This document shows positions 41,306-50,600 of a stretch of DNA of 64,000 bases, in pieces. Source of the DNA: Anaerolineales bacterium. Lineage in GTDB: Bacteria > Chloroflexota > Anaerolineae > Anaerolineales > Villigracilaceae. Numbering within the stretch: the stretch's first letter is position 1; each line of letters starts with the position of its first letter. The position numbers were made by a program, and so were the translations under genes. Under the pieces are notes generated by a model. That model was not told where the DNA came from. It was given only the letters and a program-made list of their open reading frames with translations, and ran no database searches. Location of the stretch: positions 3,908,714 to 3,972,713 of the forward strand of contig CP129480.1 in assembly GCA_030583885.1 (NCBI GenBank). Direction: 5' to 3'.

Positions 41306-41797
41306 ATGACAAAACTCGATACCATGGTTCAGGGCTTTCTTGCGCAGAAGAAGATCGCCGTCGTCGGCGTTTCGGATAAGCGTGACACAGGCTGCAACCT
41401 GGCCTACACAAAATTCAAGGAAAACGGGTACCAGGTGTTCGCGGTCAACCCGCGCATCGCATCCTTCCAGGGCGACGCCTGCTACGCCGACCTGAAATCC
41501 ATCCCCGAAAAAGTGGATGCGGTCTTCATCCTTGCCAGCCCAAAAGTGACCGACCAGATCGTCAACCAGTGCGTGGATCTCGGAGTAAAACACGTCTGGA
41601 TGCATTGCATGATGGGCACCAAGCCCGGACTTGCAGCAAGCATGACCAGCGTCTCACAGGAGGCGGTGGATGTGTGCAAAGCCAATGGGATTGCCGTCAT
41701 CCCCGGGGCGTGTCCGAATCAATTCTTGCAACCGGATTTTGGTCACAAGATGATGCGCGGATTGTGGCGCATGTTCGGGTATATGAAAATCGATTGA
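41306..41797 (+). CDS. CoA-binding-domain protein (YccU-like)
   Basis: 163 residues. Rossmann-like CoA-binding domain: IAVVGVSDKRDTGCNLAYTK, YQVFAVNPRIASFQGD, VDAVFILASPKVTDQIV and VIPGACPNQFLQPD. Family members bind CoA or acyl-CoA non-catalytically; the role is unknown. ATG 41306 has AAGGAG 6 bases upstream and is chosen over an in-frame ATG 21 bp earlier. A strong terminator follows. Confidence 0.88.
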   Translation: MTKLDTMVQGFLAQKKIAVVGVSDKRDTGCNLAYTKFKENGYQVFAVNPRIASFQGDACYADLKSIPEKVDAVFILASPKVTDQIVNQCVDLGVKHVWMHCMMGTKPGLAASMTSVSQEAVDVCKANGIAVIPGACPNQFLQPDFGHKMMRGLWRMFGYMKID

Positions 41798-41808
41798 GAG
41801 CCAAACGC

Positions 41809-41847
41809 AAATCGGGATGACATTGACCTGTCATCCCGATTTTTTTA
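41809..41847. terminator. Bidirectional terminator
   Basis: AAATCGGGATGACA / TGTCATCCCGATTT with a TTGACC loop and T runs, between the CoA-binding gene and the convergent SLC13 gene. Confidence 0.92.
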
Positions 41848-41864
41848 TTGCCGCCCCCTCAACG

Positions 41865-43643
41865 TCACGGAGCCCAAAAGACCAATATCAAGGGAATCGC
41901 CACCAGCAAAACGATCATTTCCAGAAGCAGCCCCATGCGCCAGTAATCACCGAATTTATAGCCGCCGGGTCCCATCACCAGCGTATTGGACTGGTGCCCG
42001 ATCGGCGTGAGGAAGGCGCATGACGCGCCGATGGTGATCGCCATCAGGAACGGGTCGATGGAGGCGTCCAACCCCTGCGCCGTGCGGATGGCGATGGGAG
42101 CCATCAACACGACCGCCGCGGCGTTGTTGACCAAATCCGAGAGGAACATGGTGGCAACCAGCAACACGACTAGCGCGAAGGCGGGCGGGAATTGGCTGGA
42201 GATGCGCAAAATGCCGTCCGCGATGAGTTGGGCGCCGCCCGTTGTTTCAAGCGCAGCGCCAACGGGGATCATCGCGCCAAGCAGGATGATGATGGGCCAG
42301 TCCACGCTTTCGTATGCTTCGCGCAGGTTGACGATGCGCGTCACGACCATGAGCAGGACAGCGGCAGTAAAAGCGACCTGCACGGGGATGAGTCCGGCGG
42401 CGGAGGCTATCAATGCGGCGGCGAAAATTCCGAGGGCGAGGAACATCTGTCCCTTTGGGGTGGCGAGGCGCAGGTCCCGTTGGGCGAGCGGCAGGCATCC
42501 GAGTCGTTCCACCACTTCCTTGATCGTCTCCACATGGCTTTGCAGAAGCAGGACGTCGCCGTTCTGAAAGCGGACGCTGTCCAGTCGCTGGCGCATGAGT
42601 TTGCCCTGGCGCGAAATCGCCAGCAGGTTGACACCGTAACTGCCGCGCAGGTTGAGCGTGCGGGGCGTGCCGCCGATCATGATCGAGTTCGGCATGATCA
42701 CCGCTTCGATCAGGGTGACATCGTCGGAATCCAAATCCGCCTGTTGGATCTTCTTGTCGGCGACGAGGTCAAGCCCCGTGGTTTGAACCAGTTTTTTGAT
42801 GTTCTCCGCCTCGGCGCTGACGATGAGGATGTCGTTCTCCAACAGCTTTGTGTGCGCCGACGGTTCCATGCGGCGTTCACTTCCACGGATCAAACCGATG
42901 ACCAGCGCCTGCGTTTTGGAAAATTCGGTCACTTCATACAAACGTTTTCCGCTTAATGGCGATTTTTCGGGGATGCGTACTTCAGTGATGTAGTTTTCGA
43001 CATCGAAGAGACCATCGTTGGATGACTTGCTCTTGCGGACGGGAATCAGCCGCCAGCCGAAGAAGGTGATGAAGAGAATCCCCGCCACCGCCACGCCGAC
43101 ACCAACGGGGGAAAAATCGAACATGCCAAACGGCGGCGCGCCCGTACTTTCACGGAAGGAGGAGGCAATGATGTTGGGCGGCGTGCCGATCAACGTGGTC
43201 ATGCCGCCGAGCAGGGAGGCGAACGCCAATGGCATGAGCAGGTACGAAGCGGGAATCTTTCTGCTGCGCGCGATCTGAAGCACAACGGGAAGCATTAACG
43301 CCAGCGCGCCGACGTTGTTCATGAACGCGGAGAGCAGTGCGACGAAACTGGTCAGCGCGGCGAGCTGGATGACGACCCCGCCCTTGAGTTGGGCGAGCCA
43401 GTCGCCGATGATGCCGACGATGCCCGAGTTTTGCAGTCCGCGGCTGAGGACGAGCACCGCCGCCACCGTGATGATGGCAGGGTTGCTGAACCCGATAAAC
43501 GCCTGCCCGACGGGAATCAACCCCGTCAATGTGACGATGAGCAGCGCCAGCAGGGCGACCATATCATAGCGCCAGCGCCCGGTGATGAACAGGACAAGCG
43601 TTAATAGAAGTGTTCCGAAGATGGTCCATTGATCAAGTGTCAT
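41865..43643 (-). CDS. SLC13-family permease with two TrkA-C (RCK_C) domains
   Basis: 592 residues. Two transmembrane halves (about 1-200 and 400-592, with FMNNVGALALMLPV and SDLVNNAAAVVLMAPI as the paired substrate motifs of the DASS/SLC13 family), flanking two RCK_C domains (about 205-390: ITEVRIPEKSPLSGKRLYEV and EAVIMPNSIMIGGTPRTLNL). Members move dicarboxylates, sulfate or similar anions with Na+; the substrate is not readable here. The last residues are hydrophobic. Confidence 0.88.
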   Translation of the reverse strand: MTLDQWTIFGTLLLTLVLFITGRWRYDMVALLALLIVTLTGLIPVGQAFIGFSNPAIITVAAVLVLSRGLQNSGIVGIIGDWLAQLKGGVVIQLAALTSFVALLSAFMNNVGALALMLPVVLQIARSRKIPASYLLMPLAFASLLGGMTTLIGTPPNIIASSFRESTGAPPFGMFDFSPVGVGVAVAGILFITFFGWRLIPVRKSKSSNDGLFDVENYITEVRIPEKSPLSGKRLYEVTEFSKTQALVIGLIRGSERRMEPSAHTKLLENDILIVSAEAENIKKLVQTTGLDLVADKKIQQADLDSDDVTLIEAVIMPNSIMIGGTPRTLNLRGSYGVNLLAISRQGKLMRQRLDSVRFQNGDVLLLQSHVETIKEVVERLGCLPLAQRDLRLATPKGQMFLALGIFAAALIASAAGLIPVQVAFTAAVLLMVVTRIVNLREAYESVDWPIIILLGAMIPVGAALETTGGAQLIADGILRISSQFPPAFALVVLLVATMFLSDLVNNAAAVVLMAPIAIRTAQGLDASIDPFLMAITIGASCAFLTPIGHQSNTLVMGPGGYKFGDYWRMGLLLEMIVLLVAIPLILVFWAP

Positions 43644-43655
43644 GGCGCAATCTTA

Positions 43656-44024
43656 TCAGGAATACTCCTCTTTCATCAATCGTTCAAATCCCCGCTTCGT
43701 GAGTTGACTTAACTCTTCGAACAATGGTCTTTCGATCTTCTTAAAATTGAAGCAGGATTTTCCCTGCATGTGTTTCTTGAGTTCGGGAGAGATGGTTTTC
43801 AGCAGGTCTGGATACATGTAAACAGGCATCAGATAGAAAGAAACATAGTTCTTCTTGATCTGCGCCGAGCCGAAGAAGATCTCCTTCTGCCATTTTTCGC
43901 TGTAGGCGGCGTCGAGATAGAAGGTATCGCCTGAATCGGTTTTGACGGTCAGTTTTTCGGCGTAAGGCTTGAGAATGTCTTTGAGGGATTCAAAGACGAG
44001 GAGGAATTCGGTTTGGGCGGGCAT
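43656..44024 (-). CDS. DUF1801-like small protein
   Basis: 122 residues. Seen: VSFYLMPVYMYPDLLKTISP and KKHMQGKSCFNFKKIERPLF, a pattern I associate with the DUF1801/YdhG group, whose function is unclear. ATG 44024 has GGAG 5 bases upstream. A longer frame starts 102 bp upstream but covers two hairpins and lacks a site. Confidence 0.7.
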   Translation of the reverse strand: MPAQTEFLLVFESLKDILKPYAEKLTVKTDSGDTFYLDAAYSEKWQKEIFFGSAQIKKNYVSFYLMPVYMYPDLLKTISPELKKHMQGKSCFNFKKIERPLFEELSQLTKRGFERLMKEEYS

Positions 44025-44044
44025 GGGTGCTCCTAAAAATTTTA

Positions 44045-44107
44045 TCCGCCCTGACGTAAACGTCTGGGCGGCTTCGTAACAATAGCACGGGGGGTTCATC
44101 CCCGTGC
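44045..44107 (-). terminator. Tandem hairpins after the NBR1-Ig lipoprotein gene
   Basis: GCACGGGG / CCCCGTGC with a GGTTCAT loop (44085-44107), then CCGCCC-T-GACGT / ACGTC-T-GGGCGG (44045-44071) followed on the minus strand by ATAAAATTTTT. Confidence 0.65.
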
Positions 44108-44112
44108 AGGAA

Positions 44113-44685
44113 TTATGGCGATACAACGATCTGCATAAAGATCAGATCTCCGAACACATTTCCATCGGGATCAAGCGCCTGCCACGCAGATTCATACGTC
44201 CCCGTTTCAGCGGGGGCGGTGAACACTATGCGGATGGTGGCTTGCGTCCCTGCGCGGGCGGGGAAGAGCGGCTGTTCCTCGGCTGCGCCGAGTGGGCTGC
44301 CGCCCACCCATTTAAGGCGATAGGATGCATCCCAGTTGCAGGTTCCGCTGTTTTGCACCAGCCATTGCTTGTCAATGGATGCACCCGCGAAAAAGGATGA
44401 GCCGTCCTGAATGGTAATGTCATCCACAAAAGAAAGGCCGTTCGTGCAGGGTCCTGTTGTAGGGGTTGGGATGAGGCTCGGGGCGGGAGCTGCTGTAAAC
44501 AAGGCTGGCACAGGCGTGGTGGTGGCGGGCGGTTGCGTGGGCGGCGGCTGTGTCGGCGGGCGGAAAGGCGCGGGTGTAGATCGAGGCGCGCATGCCGCCG
44601 TGTAGAAAAGGATCGGGAGGAGAAGCAGGCCTGCCCTGAGTTTGATCGAAGGGATGGGTATAAGGAAGAAGCGGGTCGTCTTCAT
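44113..44685 (-). CDS. NBR1-like Ig-domain lipoprotein
   Basis: 190 residues. Lipobox FYTAACAP at about 28-35, a Pro/Thr-rich spacer (about 36-80, TQPPPTQPPATTTPVP), then an Ig-like domain (about 90-190) of the NBR1 type with the conserved Trp (KQWLVQNSGTCNWDASYRL) and TYESAWQALDPDGNVFG. Such domains are common on Chloroflexota surface proteins; role unknown. It ends just before the hairpins at 44085. Confidence 0.85.
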   Translation of the reverse strand: MKTTRFFLIPIPSIKLRAGLLLLPILFYTAACAPRSTPAPFRPPTQPPPTQPPATTTPVPALFTAAPAPSLIPTPTTGPCTNGLSFVDDITIQDGSSFFAGASIDKQWLVQNSGTCNWDASYRLKWVGGSPLGAAEEQPLFPARAGTQATIRIVFTAPAETGTYESAWQALDPDGNVFGDLIFMQIVVSP

Positions 44686-44691
44686 AAGAAA

Positions 44692-44713
44692 ATGGACACG
44701 TTTCCGTGTCCAT
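44692..44713 (-). terminator. Hairpin after recA
   Basis: ATGGACACG / CGTGTCCAT with a TTTC loop, followed on the minus strand by TTTTCTTATG; 6 bases past the recA stop. Confidence 0.65.
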
Positions 44714-44718
44714 CTATT

Positions 44719-45825
44719 TTACGCTTCTTCTTCATTTCCGCCAGCAGGTTCGGCCACCTCCGCGCCCATATCAAGCGGCAGGACGATCTCGCCCGCCATC
44801 GATTTCTGACGGATGACACCTTCGATCTCCGCCATCATGTTGGGATTGGAACGCAGGAAATCCTTTGCATTCTCGCGCCCCTGACCGAGACGCAGGTCAC
44901 CGTAGGAGAAGAACGCGCCGCGCTTGGTTATGACCTCAAACTTGGTTGCCAGATCGAGGACATCACCGGCCTTCGAGATGCCTTCGTTGAACATGATGTC
45001 AAATTCGGCCGTGCGGAAGGGAGGCGCCATCTTGTTCTTAACCACCTTGACGCGTGTGCGGTTGCCGATGACCTCCTCGCCCACCTTGATGGACTGGATG
45101 CGGCGCACATCAAGACGCACGGAGGCGTAGAACTTGAGCGCCTGGCCGCCTGTGGTGGTTTCGGGGTTGCCGAACATCACACCGATCTTCTGGCGCAATT
45201 GATTGGTGAAGATGACGGCGGTCTTGGTCTGGTTGATCGCGCCGCTCAATTTGCGGAGCGCCTGTGACATAAGGCGCGCCTGCACACCCATGGTGGCATC
45301 GCCCATATCGCCTTCGATCTCGGAACGCGGCACAAGCGCGGCAACGGAATCAACCACAACGACATCCACTGCCCCGGAGCGCACGAGGGTCTCTGCGATC
45401 TCGAGCGCCTGTTCACCCGTATCCGGCTGGGAGACAAGCAGGTTATCAATATCCACGCCGACTTTGGCGGCATAGGACGGGTCAAGCGCATGTTCCATGT
45501 CTATAAATGCAGCGGTGCCACCCAGTCTCTGCGCTTCCGCCACAATGTGCTGACAAAGGGTCGTTTTGCCGGAAGACTCAGGCCCGTAGATTTCGATGAC
45601 GCGCCCGCGCGGAATGCCGCCGACGCCGAGGGCAATGTCGAGGGAGAGCGAACCGGTGGGAATCACCTCGGTCACCATTCCGTGGGCTTCGCCGAGGCGC
45701 ATGATCGAGCCGTCTCCGTAGCGTTTCAAAATATCGCCGACAGCCTTGTCGAGCACGGCCTGCCTGGCATTATCCACGTTTTGAGTCTGTGCAGCTTCTG
45801 CGGATGCGGAACGTTTTCTAGCCAT
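44719..45825 (-). CDS. recA: Recombinase RecA
   Basis: 368 residues. RecA polymerises on single-stranded DNA, promotes strand exchange and LexA cleavage. Seen: Walker A (IYGPESSGKTTLC), MEHALDPSYAAKVGVD, VDSVAALVPRSEIEG, the L1 region (MGDATMGVQARLMSQALRK) and L2 (NQLRQKIGVMFGNPETTTGG), DLATKFEV and a short acidic tail. GGAG lies 9 bases before the ATG. A LexA-like box lies about 170 bp upstream. Confidence 0.98.
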   Translation of the reverse strand: MARKRSASAEAAQTQNVDNARQAVLDKAVGDILKRYGDGSIMRLGEAHGMVTEVIPTGSLSLDIALGVGGIPRGRVIEIYGPESSGKTTLCQHIVAEAQRLGGTAAFIDMEHALDPSYAAKVGVDIDNLLVSQPDTGEQALEIAETLVRSGAVDVVVVDSVAALVPRSEIEGDMGDATMGVQARLMSQALRKLSGAINQTKTAVIFTNQLRQKIGVMFGNPETTTGGQALKFYASVRLDVRRIQSIKVGEEVIGNRTRVKVVKNKMAPPFRTAEFDIMFNEGISKAGDVLDLATKFEVITKRGAFFSYGDLRLGQGRENAKDFLRSNPNMMAEIEGVIRQKSMAGEIVLPLDMGAEVAEPAGGNEEEA

Positions 45826-45907
45826 GAGTCAATTCTCCAGTATGGGTGTTAAAATTTAACCGCGATGGGTCAAGGTGTACGGGAAGCGGCTAAATTCGTG
45901 GGCTACC

Positions 45908-45970
45908 CACAAAGCCACCAAGAAACCTTTGTGGCTTCGAGCCTTTGTGGTTTCGTGGTCTATGAAGAAA
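45908..45970. repeat. CACAAAG/CCTTTGTGG interspersed repeat upstream of recA
   Basis: ACCCACAAAGCCACCAAG, CCTTTGTGGCTTCG and CCTTTGTGGTTTCGTGG alternate; same type as 21555 and 23700. Confidence 0.5.
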
Positions 45971-45985
45971 GCCCATCCTTTTAGT

Positions 45986-46012
45986 CACTCTCGGTGTACG
46001 TGTGTTCGAGAG
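45986..46012 (-). promoter_or_regulatory. LexA-like box upstream of recA
   Basis: Minus strand GAACACACGTAC (46007-45996) differs in one base from the GAAC-N4-GTTC box. It sits inside a 7-bp outer inverted repeat ACTCTCG/CGAGAGT (45986-46012). It matches the cleaner box GAACACAAGTTC at 63598-63613 at its GAACACA part. Confidence 0.5.
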
Positions 46013-46041
46013 TATAGCACAGATGTTCTGATTGTCAAGTG

Positions 46042-47109
46042 TCAGGGTTGAGGTACGGCGGTGGGGGGCAAAAAATCCAGGGTCGGGACAGGCGGACGTT
46101 CCGTGCTGAATCCCTTTTCGCCCCGGAAGGTAAAGAAAGCCACCTGCCCGGGAAAGACTTCCACCCAGGTCTGGTAGTTCTTATCTTCATACTTCAGCGT
46201 GATCTTGTAAATACCCGCCGGCAGGTCACCCAGCACAAGGTTTTCGTTGTAATACGGGTCCGGGTTGATCGCGCCGCCGTTGCCATAGGTGCGGGCTACA
46301 AGCGTCCTTTTGGGTCGTTCCGCGATGACAGATACATCCGTTTGATTGAGCGTATTTCCTTTTGCATCCATCACGCGCCCAGCCAGCACGCCCCAGCCCT
46401 GCGGCGGAGCGATCCACAACTCCGGGTTATACGTGTAAAAGAAGGAATTACCCGGGAAGCGCACTTCAAAATGGACGTGCGGCCCGGTGGTTGCGCCGGT
46501 CGAACCGACAAAGCCGATGACCTCCCTCGTTTCCACATGCTGCCCCACGATCACGTTCATCTCGCTCATGTGGGCATAGATCGTATAAAGCTGCTGGTCG
46601 TTGTATCCAAAATCATGGCGGATGGCAACCGCCAGTCCGTAGGGGTCGGTCTCATCCCCCGGCGTTTCCCTGAACAGCCCCCAACCCGTCCATACCACTG
46701 TGCCCGGTCCGGCCGCCATGATGGGTGTGCCTTCCGGCGAGGGGATGTCTACACCGGTGTGCACGATGGTACGCCCGAAGAACACGCCGCCGTACCGATA
46801 ATCCGCAACCGGCCAGTTGGTCTGGTCTGCGGCGATGGGACGGACGAAGAAGAAATGATCGTAGGGAGAGATCGCCCAGGGGACAGGGTACAGAGGCGGA
46901 CGCCAATTCGTGACGGGTTCCGCGCCCGGGGTGGGCAGGCTGAACTGGAACGGCTGCGGCGAAGGAGTCACATGCGCTTCAAACGGGACCTCGGGCTGAC
47001 CCTCCGCTTCGGCCATAGCCAGTATGGGAGGTGTGGGTTCACTGATCCCGGACGAGCAGGCGGTGAGAATCAGCAGGAAGATGATGGGGAGCGTTCGATT
47101 GACATTCAT
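46042..47109 (-). CDS. M23-family peptidase lipoprotein
   Basis: 355 residues. Lipobox LILTACSS, a spacer, then an M23 domain (about 110-240) with HTGVDIPSPEGT (HxxxD) and GPHVHFEVRF (HxH), so both zinc sites are kept. A C-terminal carboxypeptidase-regulatory-like beta domain (about 245-325) follows, rich in DVSVIAERPKR and GIYKITLKYED. It shares a 4-base overlap with the upstream beta-propeller gene, so is co-translated with it. Confidence 0.9.
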   Translation of the reverse strand: MNVNRTLPIIFLLILTACSSGISEPTPPILAMAEAEGQPEVPFEAHVTPSPQPFQFSLPTPGAEPVTNWRPPLYPVPWAISPYDHFFFVRPIAADQTNWPVADYRYGGVFFGRTIVHTGVDIPSPEGTPIMAAGPGTVVWTGWGLFRETPGDETDPYGLAVAIRHDFGYNDQQLYTIYAHMSEMNVIVGQHVETREVIGFVGSTGATTGPHVHFEVRFPGNSFFYTYNPELWIAPPQGWGVLAGRVMDAKGNTLNQTDVSVIAERPKRTLVARTYGNGGAINPDPYYNENLVLGDLPAGIYKITLKYEDKNYQTWVEVFPGQVAFFTFRGEKGFSTERPPVPTLDFLPPTAVPQP

Positions 47110-48980
47110 GGAATGATCGTCGGCGGGGTGGGCGTGGAGGATGGGGTGCTGGTCAGCGACGGCGTAAATGTGGGCGTTGGCGTCGAGGACGGGGTGAAGG
47201 TGATGCGCGGCGTACGCGTGGGACGCGGGCTTGGGGTATACGTCGCAGTGTTGGTCGGTGTGAGGGTGGGAGCCAGCACGCGGGTCGGGGTGATGAGCGC
47301 TTCCACAGGGTACAGTTCCTGCATGGCGGCGTACCAGCTCAATCCGCTGGAGAGGGCAAAAGTGGAGAAACGCGCGCCGTTGTAATAGGTGCGCCAGTTT
47401 GGCAGGGAGGGCAGGCGTTCCCAGTCATAGGTTGAGGCGAGCGCGGTGATATCCACCCAATAGCCCGCAGGGACAGGGGCGTATTCTCCGCCCTGCTCAT
47501 AGGTGCGTGGATCGAGCTCATAGCGCGCGCTTAAATTCCACGGTGCGTTATGGATCGGCTCACCCAGCGAGCCGTCCTGAATCCAACAGCGGATGTACAC
47601 ACGCCAATAGGTCTGCGCGCCGATGTCTTCGCGCAGGGTGACCATCCAGCCGGCGTTTGCCATCAGGGAGTTGATTGCAAAGGCGCGCCCTGTATACAGC
47701 CAATCCTCCTCCAGGCCGGGTTCGAGACTGGTCGTGAGCGGGACAAAGGCGTTTTCCAGGCTGGCAAGCGCATCCCAGCCTGTTTCAAGAATGACGCGCC
47801 GGCGTAATGCAATAAAGGACTCGTCCACAAGTTCATGCAATTGCGGGTACGGAGCCTGCACATTTTCTATCGGAACAACATACCAGCGACGGTTGGGGAT
47901 CTCGGGTCCCGGGGTAATGACGGGCGACCACAAGGGAGTGGCTGTCACTGCCGAGGCTTGGGTAAATGAAACCGGCAGGGGATTCGGCAACGCGGCGAAG
48001 CCCCAGGTCATGCCGCGCACCCGTCCGCCCAGCGGAGTGGGGGCCAGCAATTGATTGCCTTGCAGATCATGAGCGGTGATGAAATACCGGTTGGGCACGT
48101 TCGTTACGGCAAGGATCCTTCCTGCGGATTCATCCCACGTGCCCAGGATGCCGTCGCCGATCCAATGCGCGGCGCGGCCCGGGTCGGTTGCATCCCAGAG
48201 ATACAAACCGCTGAAGCCGATGGTCTGTGAAACGGACGCCCATAACAATTGCGAGCCGTCCCTGCTCCAGACGGGGGAACTTTCGGAGGCAAAGGGAGTG
48301 TTGCTCAGGTTTTGATAGCGTTCCTCGCCGGCGAGGTCGAGGTTGGCGAGCCAGGCGTCACTGTCACCGCCGCGGGTGGAGATGAACGCCACGTTGCGTC
48401 CATCGGGAGCCCAGGCGGGGGAATGGTCCGAGGCGGGATGCTGGGTCAACGGGACGATCTCCCCCGAGGTGACATTGACCACCGCGACCTCGAGGTTGTC
48501 GTTGACGTAGGTTTCGAAGGCGAGCCACTGACCATCGGGCGACCAGGATGGGGCGGAGTCATATTGAGGCGAGTTGGTCACCTGCGTGAGTCCGCCGCTT
48601 GTCAAATCCATGACATACAGATCCCAATAGCCTGTACGGTCGGAGGCAAAGGCGAGTTTGGTTCGGTCGGGGCTGAGCGCGGGGGCGATGTCGTTCCACT
48701 CCCCTGTTGTGATGCGCGTCAGCGGCTGGTTCTGTGGATGGAAAATGAAAAGATGGGCATAGCCGTTCTCTTCGATGGAGAGGAAGATCAGGTCACGCTC
48801 GCCGCCGGCCGGGACGGGCTCGGGCATATCCTCGACCTGTATTTCAAATGCGGACAGCTGCGTCGGGGCGACAGACTCCGCAGACTGGGTACAGCCGAGC
48901 AGCACAAGACTGATGACGATTAAGAGGCATACGCTTTTCGCACGGCGGGATGAAAAATGCAATGGCATGGAGGCTGTCAA
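47106..48980 (-). CDS. TolB/WD40-type beta-propeller lipoprotein with Thr/Pro-rich tail
   Basis: 624 residues. Lipobox VLLGCTQS, then a propeller of TolB/PD40 repeats (about 60-290: SPDRTKLAFASDRTGYWDLY, SPDGQWLAFETY, APDGRNVAFISTR, SRDGSQLLWAS), a middle domain of unknown fold (about 350-560, with DITALASTYDWERL) and a tail of TPTPTFTPS repeats (about 560-624). The second ATG (48968, MPLHFSS) is an alternative start. Operon order on the minus strand: 48981 gene, this gene, the M23 lipoprotein. Confidence 0.85.
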   Translation of the reverse strand: MTASMPLHFSSRRAKSVCLLIVISLVLLGCTQSAESVAPTQLSAFEIQVEDMPEPVPAGGERDLIFLSIEENGYAHLFIFHPQNQPLTRITTGEWNDIAPALSPDRTKLAFASDRTGYWDLYVMDLTSGGLTQVTNSPQYDSAPSWSPDGQWLAFETYVNDNLEVAVVNVTSGEIVPLTQHPASDHSPAWAPDGRNVAFISTRGGDSDAWLANLDLAGEERYQNLSNTPFASESSPVWSRDGSQLLWASVSQTIGFSGLYLWDATDPGRAAHWIGDGILGTWDESAGRILAVTNVPNRYFITAHDLQGNQLLAPTPLGGRVRGMTWGFAALPNPLPVSFTQASAVTATPLWSPVITPGPEIPNRRWYVVPIENVQAPYPQLHELVDESFIALRRRVILETGWDALASLENAFVPLTTSLEPGLEEDWLYTGRAFAINSLMANAGWMVTLREDIGAQTYWRVYIRCWIQDGSLGEPIHNAPWNLSARYELDPRTYEQGGEYAPVPAGYWVDITALASTYDWERLPSLPNWRTYYNGARFSTFALSSGLSWYAAMQELYPVEALITPTRVLAPTLTPTNTATYTPSPRPTRTPRITFTPSSTPTPTFTPSLTSTPSSTPTPPTIIP

Positions 48981-49358
48981 TTAATTGGGATCAGGTGCGG
49001 GGGAGTCTGCAGGCGCGGGTTCCACATCAAAGGAGAACTGACGCGGCTCATCCGAAGGTCCGTCCTCGGGATAATACAGGCGCGCATTCAACGTGTAGGG
49101 ATTGCGCAGGTCGCCGCGGATGTGCAGGGTGAATTCGAGTTTCCAGCTGAGCGGTTCGACGATGTTCGTGGAGGCGACCTCCCCCCCGTCCGCATCGTGG
49201 AGGGCGACCTCGATGTAGGGGCGTTTCTGAAAGGGGGTGACTTCGATATTGACGCGCACCCGATAGCCATCGGGGTAAGGAACGGCGCTGAGCGAGGTGA
49301 TTCGGGTCTCTTCCGGCACCGCGCGGGTTAGATTGTCTTCGGGGAAGAAAAAATCCAT
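48981..49358 (-). CDS. Small beta-rich protein of unknown function
   Basis: 125 residues, mostly beta strands with a Pro-rich tail: SLSAVPYPDGYRVRVNIEVT, PYIEVALHDADGGEVAST, LEFTLHIRGDLRNPYTLNA. It looks like a single Ig-like fold. First gene of the operon with the beta-propeller and M23 lipoproteins; its stop lies next to the downstream start. Function unknown. Confidence 0.75.
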   Translation of the reverse strand: MDFFFPEDNLTRAVPEETRITSLSAVPYPDGYRVRVNIEVTPFQKRPYIEVALHDADGGEVASTNIVEPLSWKLEFTLHIRGDLRNPYTLNARLYYPEDGPSDEPRQFSFDVEPAPADSPAPDPN

Positions 49359-49565
49359 GCGGGGATTATACCCTTAAGGGTATTTTACCCTGCGGGCACG
49401 CTGTACCCACAAAAGAAATAGGGCGTCCGTGAGAGGTAGAGTACAGTTTCATTGGTGTGGAAGGGTATAATTCGGGTACATGGGTACCGGGGCTTTATAC
49501 AGCGTGTTGCATAAAGCCTGGTTGGCAGCTCCTTATGATTGGTCATTCAGCCAAGGGAACAAGCA

Positions 49566-50147
49566 ATGGGCGCAAAAGACAAAAGTTTTCAGCAAGAATT
49601 GCATTTGGAATTTCTCAAGGCATTACATGATGAAAAAACAAAGGCGCAAGGAACACGCGCCGCATATACTTCCAGCAAATTCGCCTTCATTACAGGGCTT
49701 TTTGGTTTGGGCGCTTTAAAGATTGGCATGGTGGATTTTCACTGGCTTTTATACCTCATCCCCTGGGTGGCATTAGGCTACGATCTATATATTCGCGCAG
49801 AGGATTTGAGCATTAAAAAAATGGGGGCGTTTCTTCGTTCCGATCCAAAAGCAAAAACCGCAGAAAGTGAAAGGGCTTGGGAACGTTTTTCCGCCCAATA
49901 TCGAGATAAACTGGCTCATGTAGCGACAACACTTTTCACGCTCATTATCACCATTTCCGCGGCTGTGTATATCTATGCCCAACAAAGCGCAAAACAAGCT
50001 GGGATTCTACGCATTGAATTCTGGATGGGATTTATTGCCTGGTTTACAATCAGTTTTTCCGCCAATGTCGGTTTATGGGCGAGTCATCAAATACAGATTA
50101 AAAAATTGGACAAGACAGGCTCGACAATGGGGAAGAATAGAATCTGA
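49566..50147 (+). CDS. Membrane protein of unknown function
   Basis: 193 residues: four predicted helices (about 36-54, 56-72, 120-140, 152-172) with an Arg/Lys-rich cytoplasmic tail. Charged, Lys/Glu-rich N-terminus. I do not recognise a family. ATG 49566 has an AAGGGAA site about 7 bases upstream; an in-frame ATG 27 bp earlier is less likely. The preceding gap (49359-49565) holds no obvious element apart from an A/T-rich stretch. Confidence 0.7.
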   Translation: MGAKDKSFQQELHLEFLKALHDEKTKAQGTRAAYTSSKFAFITGLFGLGALKIGMVDFHWLLYLIPWVALGYDLYIRAEDLSIKKMGAFLRSDPKAKTAESERAWERFSAQYRDKLAHVATTLFTLIITISAAVYIYAQQSAKQAGILRIEFWMGFIAWFTISFSANVGLWASHQIQIKKLDKTGSTMGKNRI

Positions 50148-50168
50148 ACACCGCTGGTGCTTCCATAG

Positions 50169-50600
50169 GTGCCCATCACTGCGATGCACCTATCTGCGCG
50201 CGATATACTTGACATGCTCTTCGGCCGTATCGCGGTCATGTCCTTCGTAAATTTTGATTGTGTTGAAACTTTTTGTCGCAGCAAAGGCGTCCCCCTCCAT
50301 TTTGAAGGACATGGGAAAGAAACAAGAATTGTTGTTGATTCCAATCCTTACCCAGGTGAAGTTCAGGAAGGGCTCTGGAACCGCCTGCTGTATGAAGGAC
50401 TCAGTCTACAGTCGTTTTCGGATTTGATTAAGGCGCTAATGATTGAGGCAGAGCGCAGTTCCTCCCACCAAGGCGTCCTGGACGGGCGCCACCGTTCGTG
50501 CCGCGAGCACGACGGTGCGAGACGGCAGGATAATGCACGCTGTCTCGCAGAGCGGACGGCTGGGCGGCTGCGCGCAAACGTTTCCTGGCTTAACTCGTAA
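50169..50600 (+). CDS. Doubtful small protein, possibly a decayed gene
   Basis: The first 95 residues (FGRIAVMSFVNFDCVETFC, HFEGHGKETRIVVDSNPYP, LLYEGLSLQSFSDLIKALM) have protein-like composition, but the last 45 are Arg/His-rich and run toward a tandem-repeat region. No convincing ribosome-binding site is present. Probably a remnant or chance frame. Confidence 0.3.
   Translation: MPITAMHLSARDILDMLFGRIAVMSFVNFDCVETFCRSKGVPLHFEGHGKETRIVVDSNPYPGEVQEGLWNRLLYEGLSLQSFSDLIKALMIEAERSSSHQGVLDGRHRSCREHDGARRQDNARCLAERTAGRLRANVSWLNS

Noticed and set aside
46039..47385. 448-codon plus-strand frame opposite the M23 lipoprotein
   Set aside because: Antisense shadow of a gene with clear zinc motifs and lipobox; composition is Arg/Gly/Val-rich.
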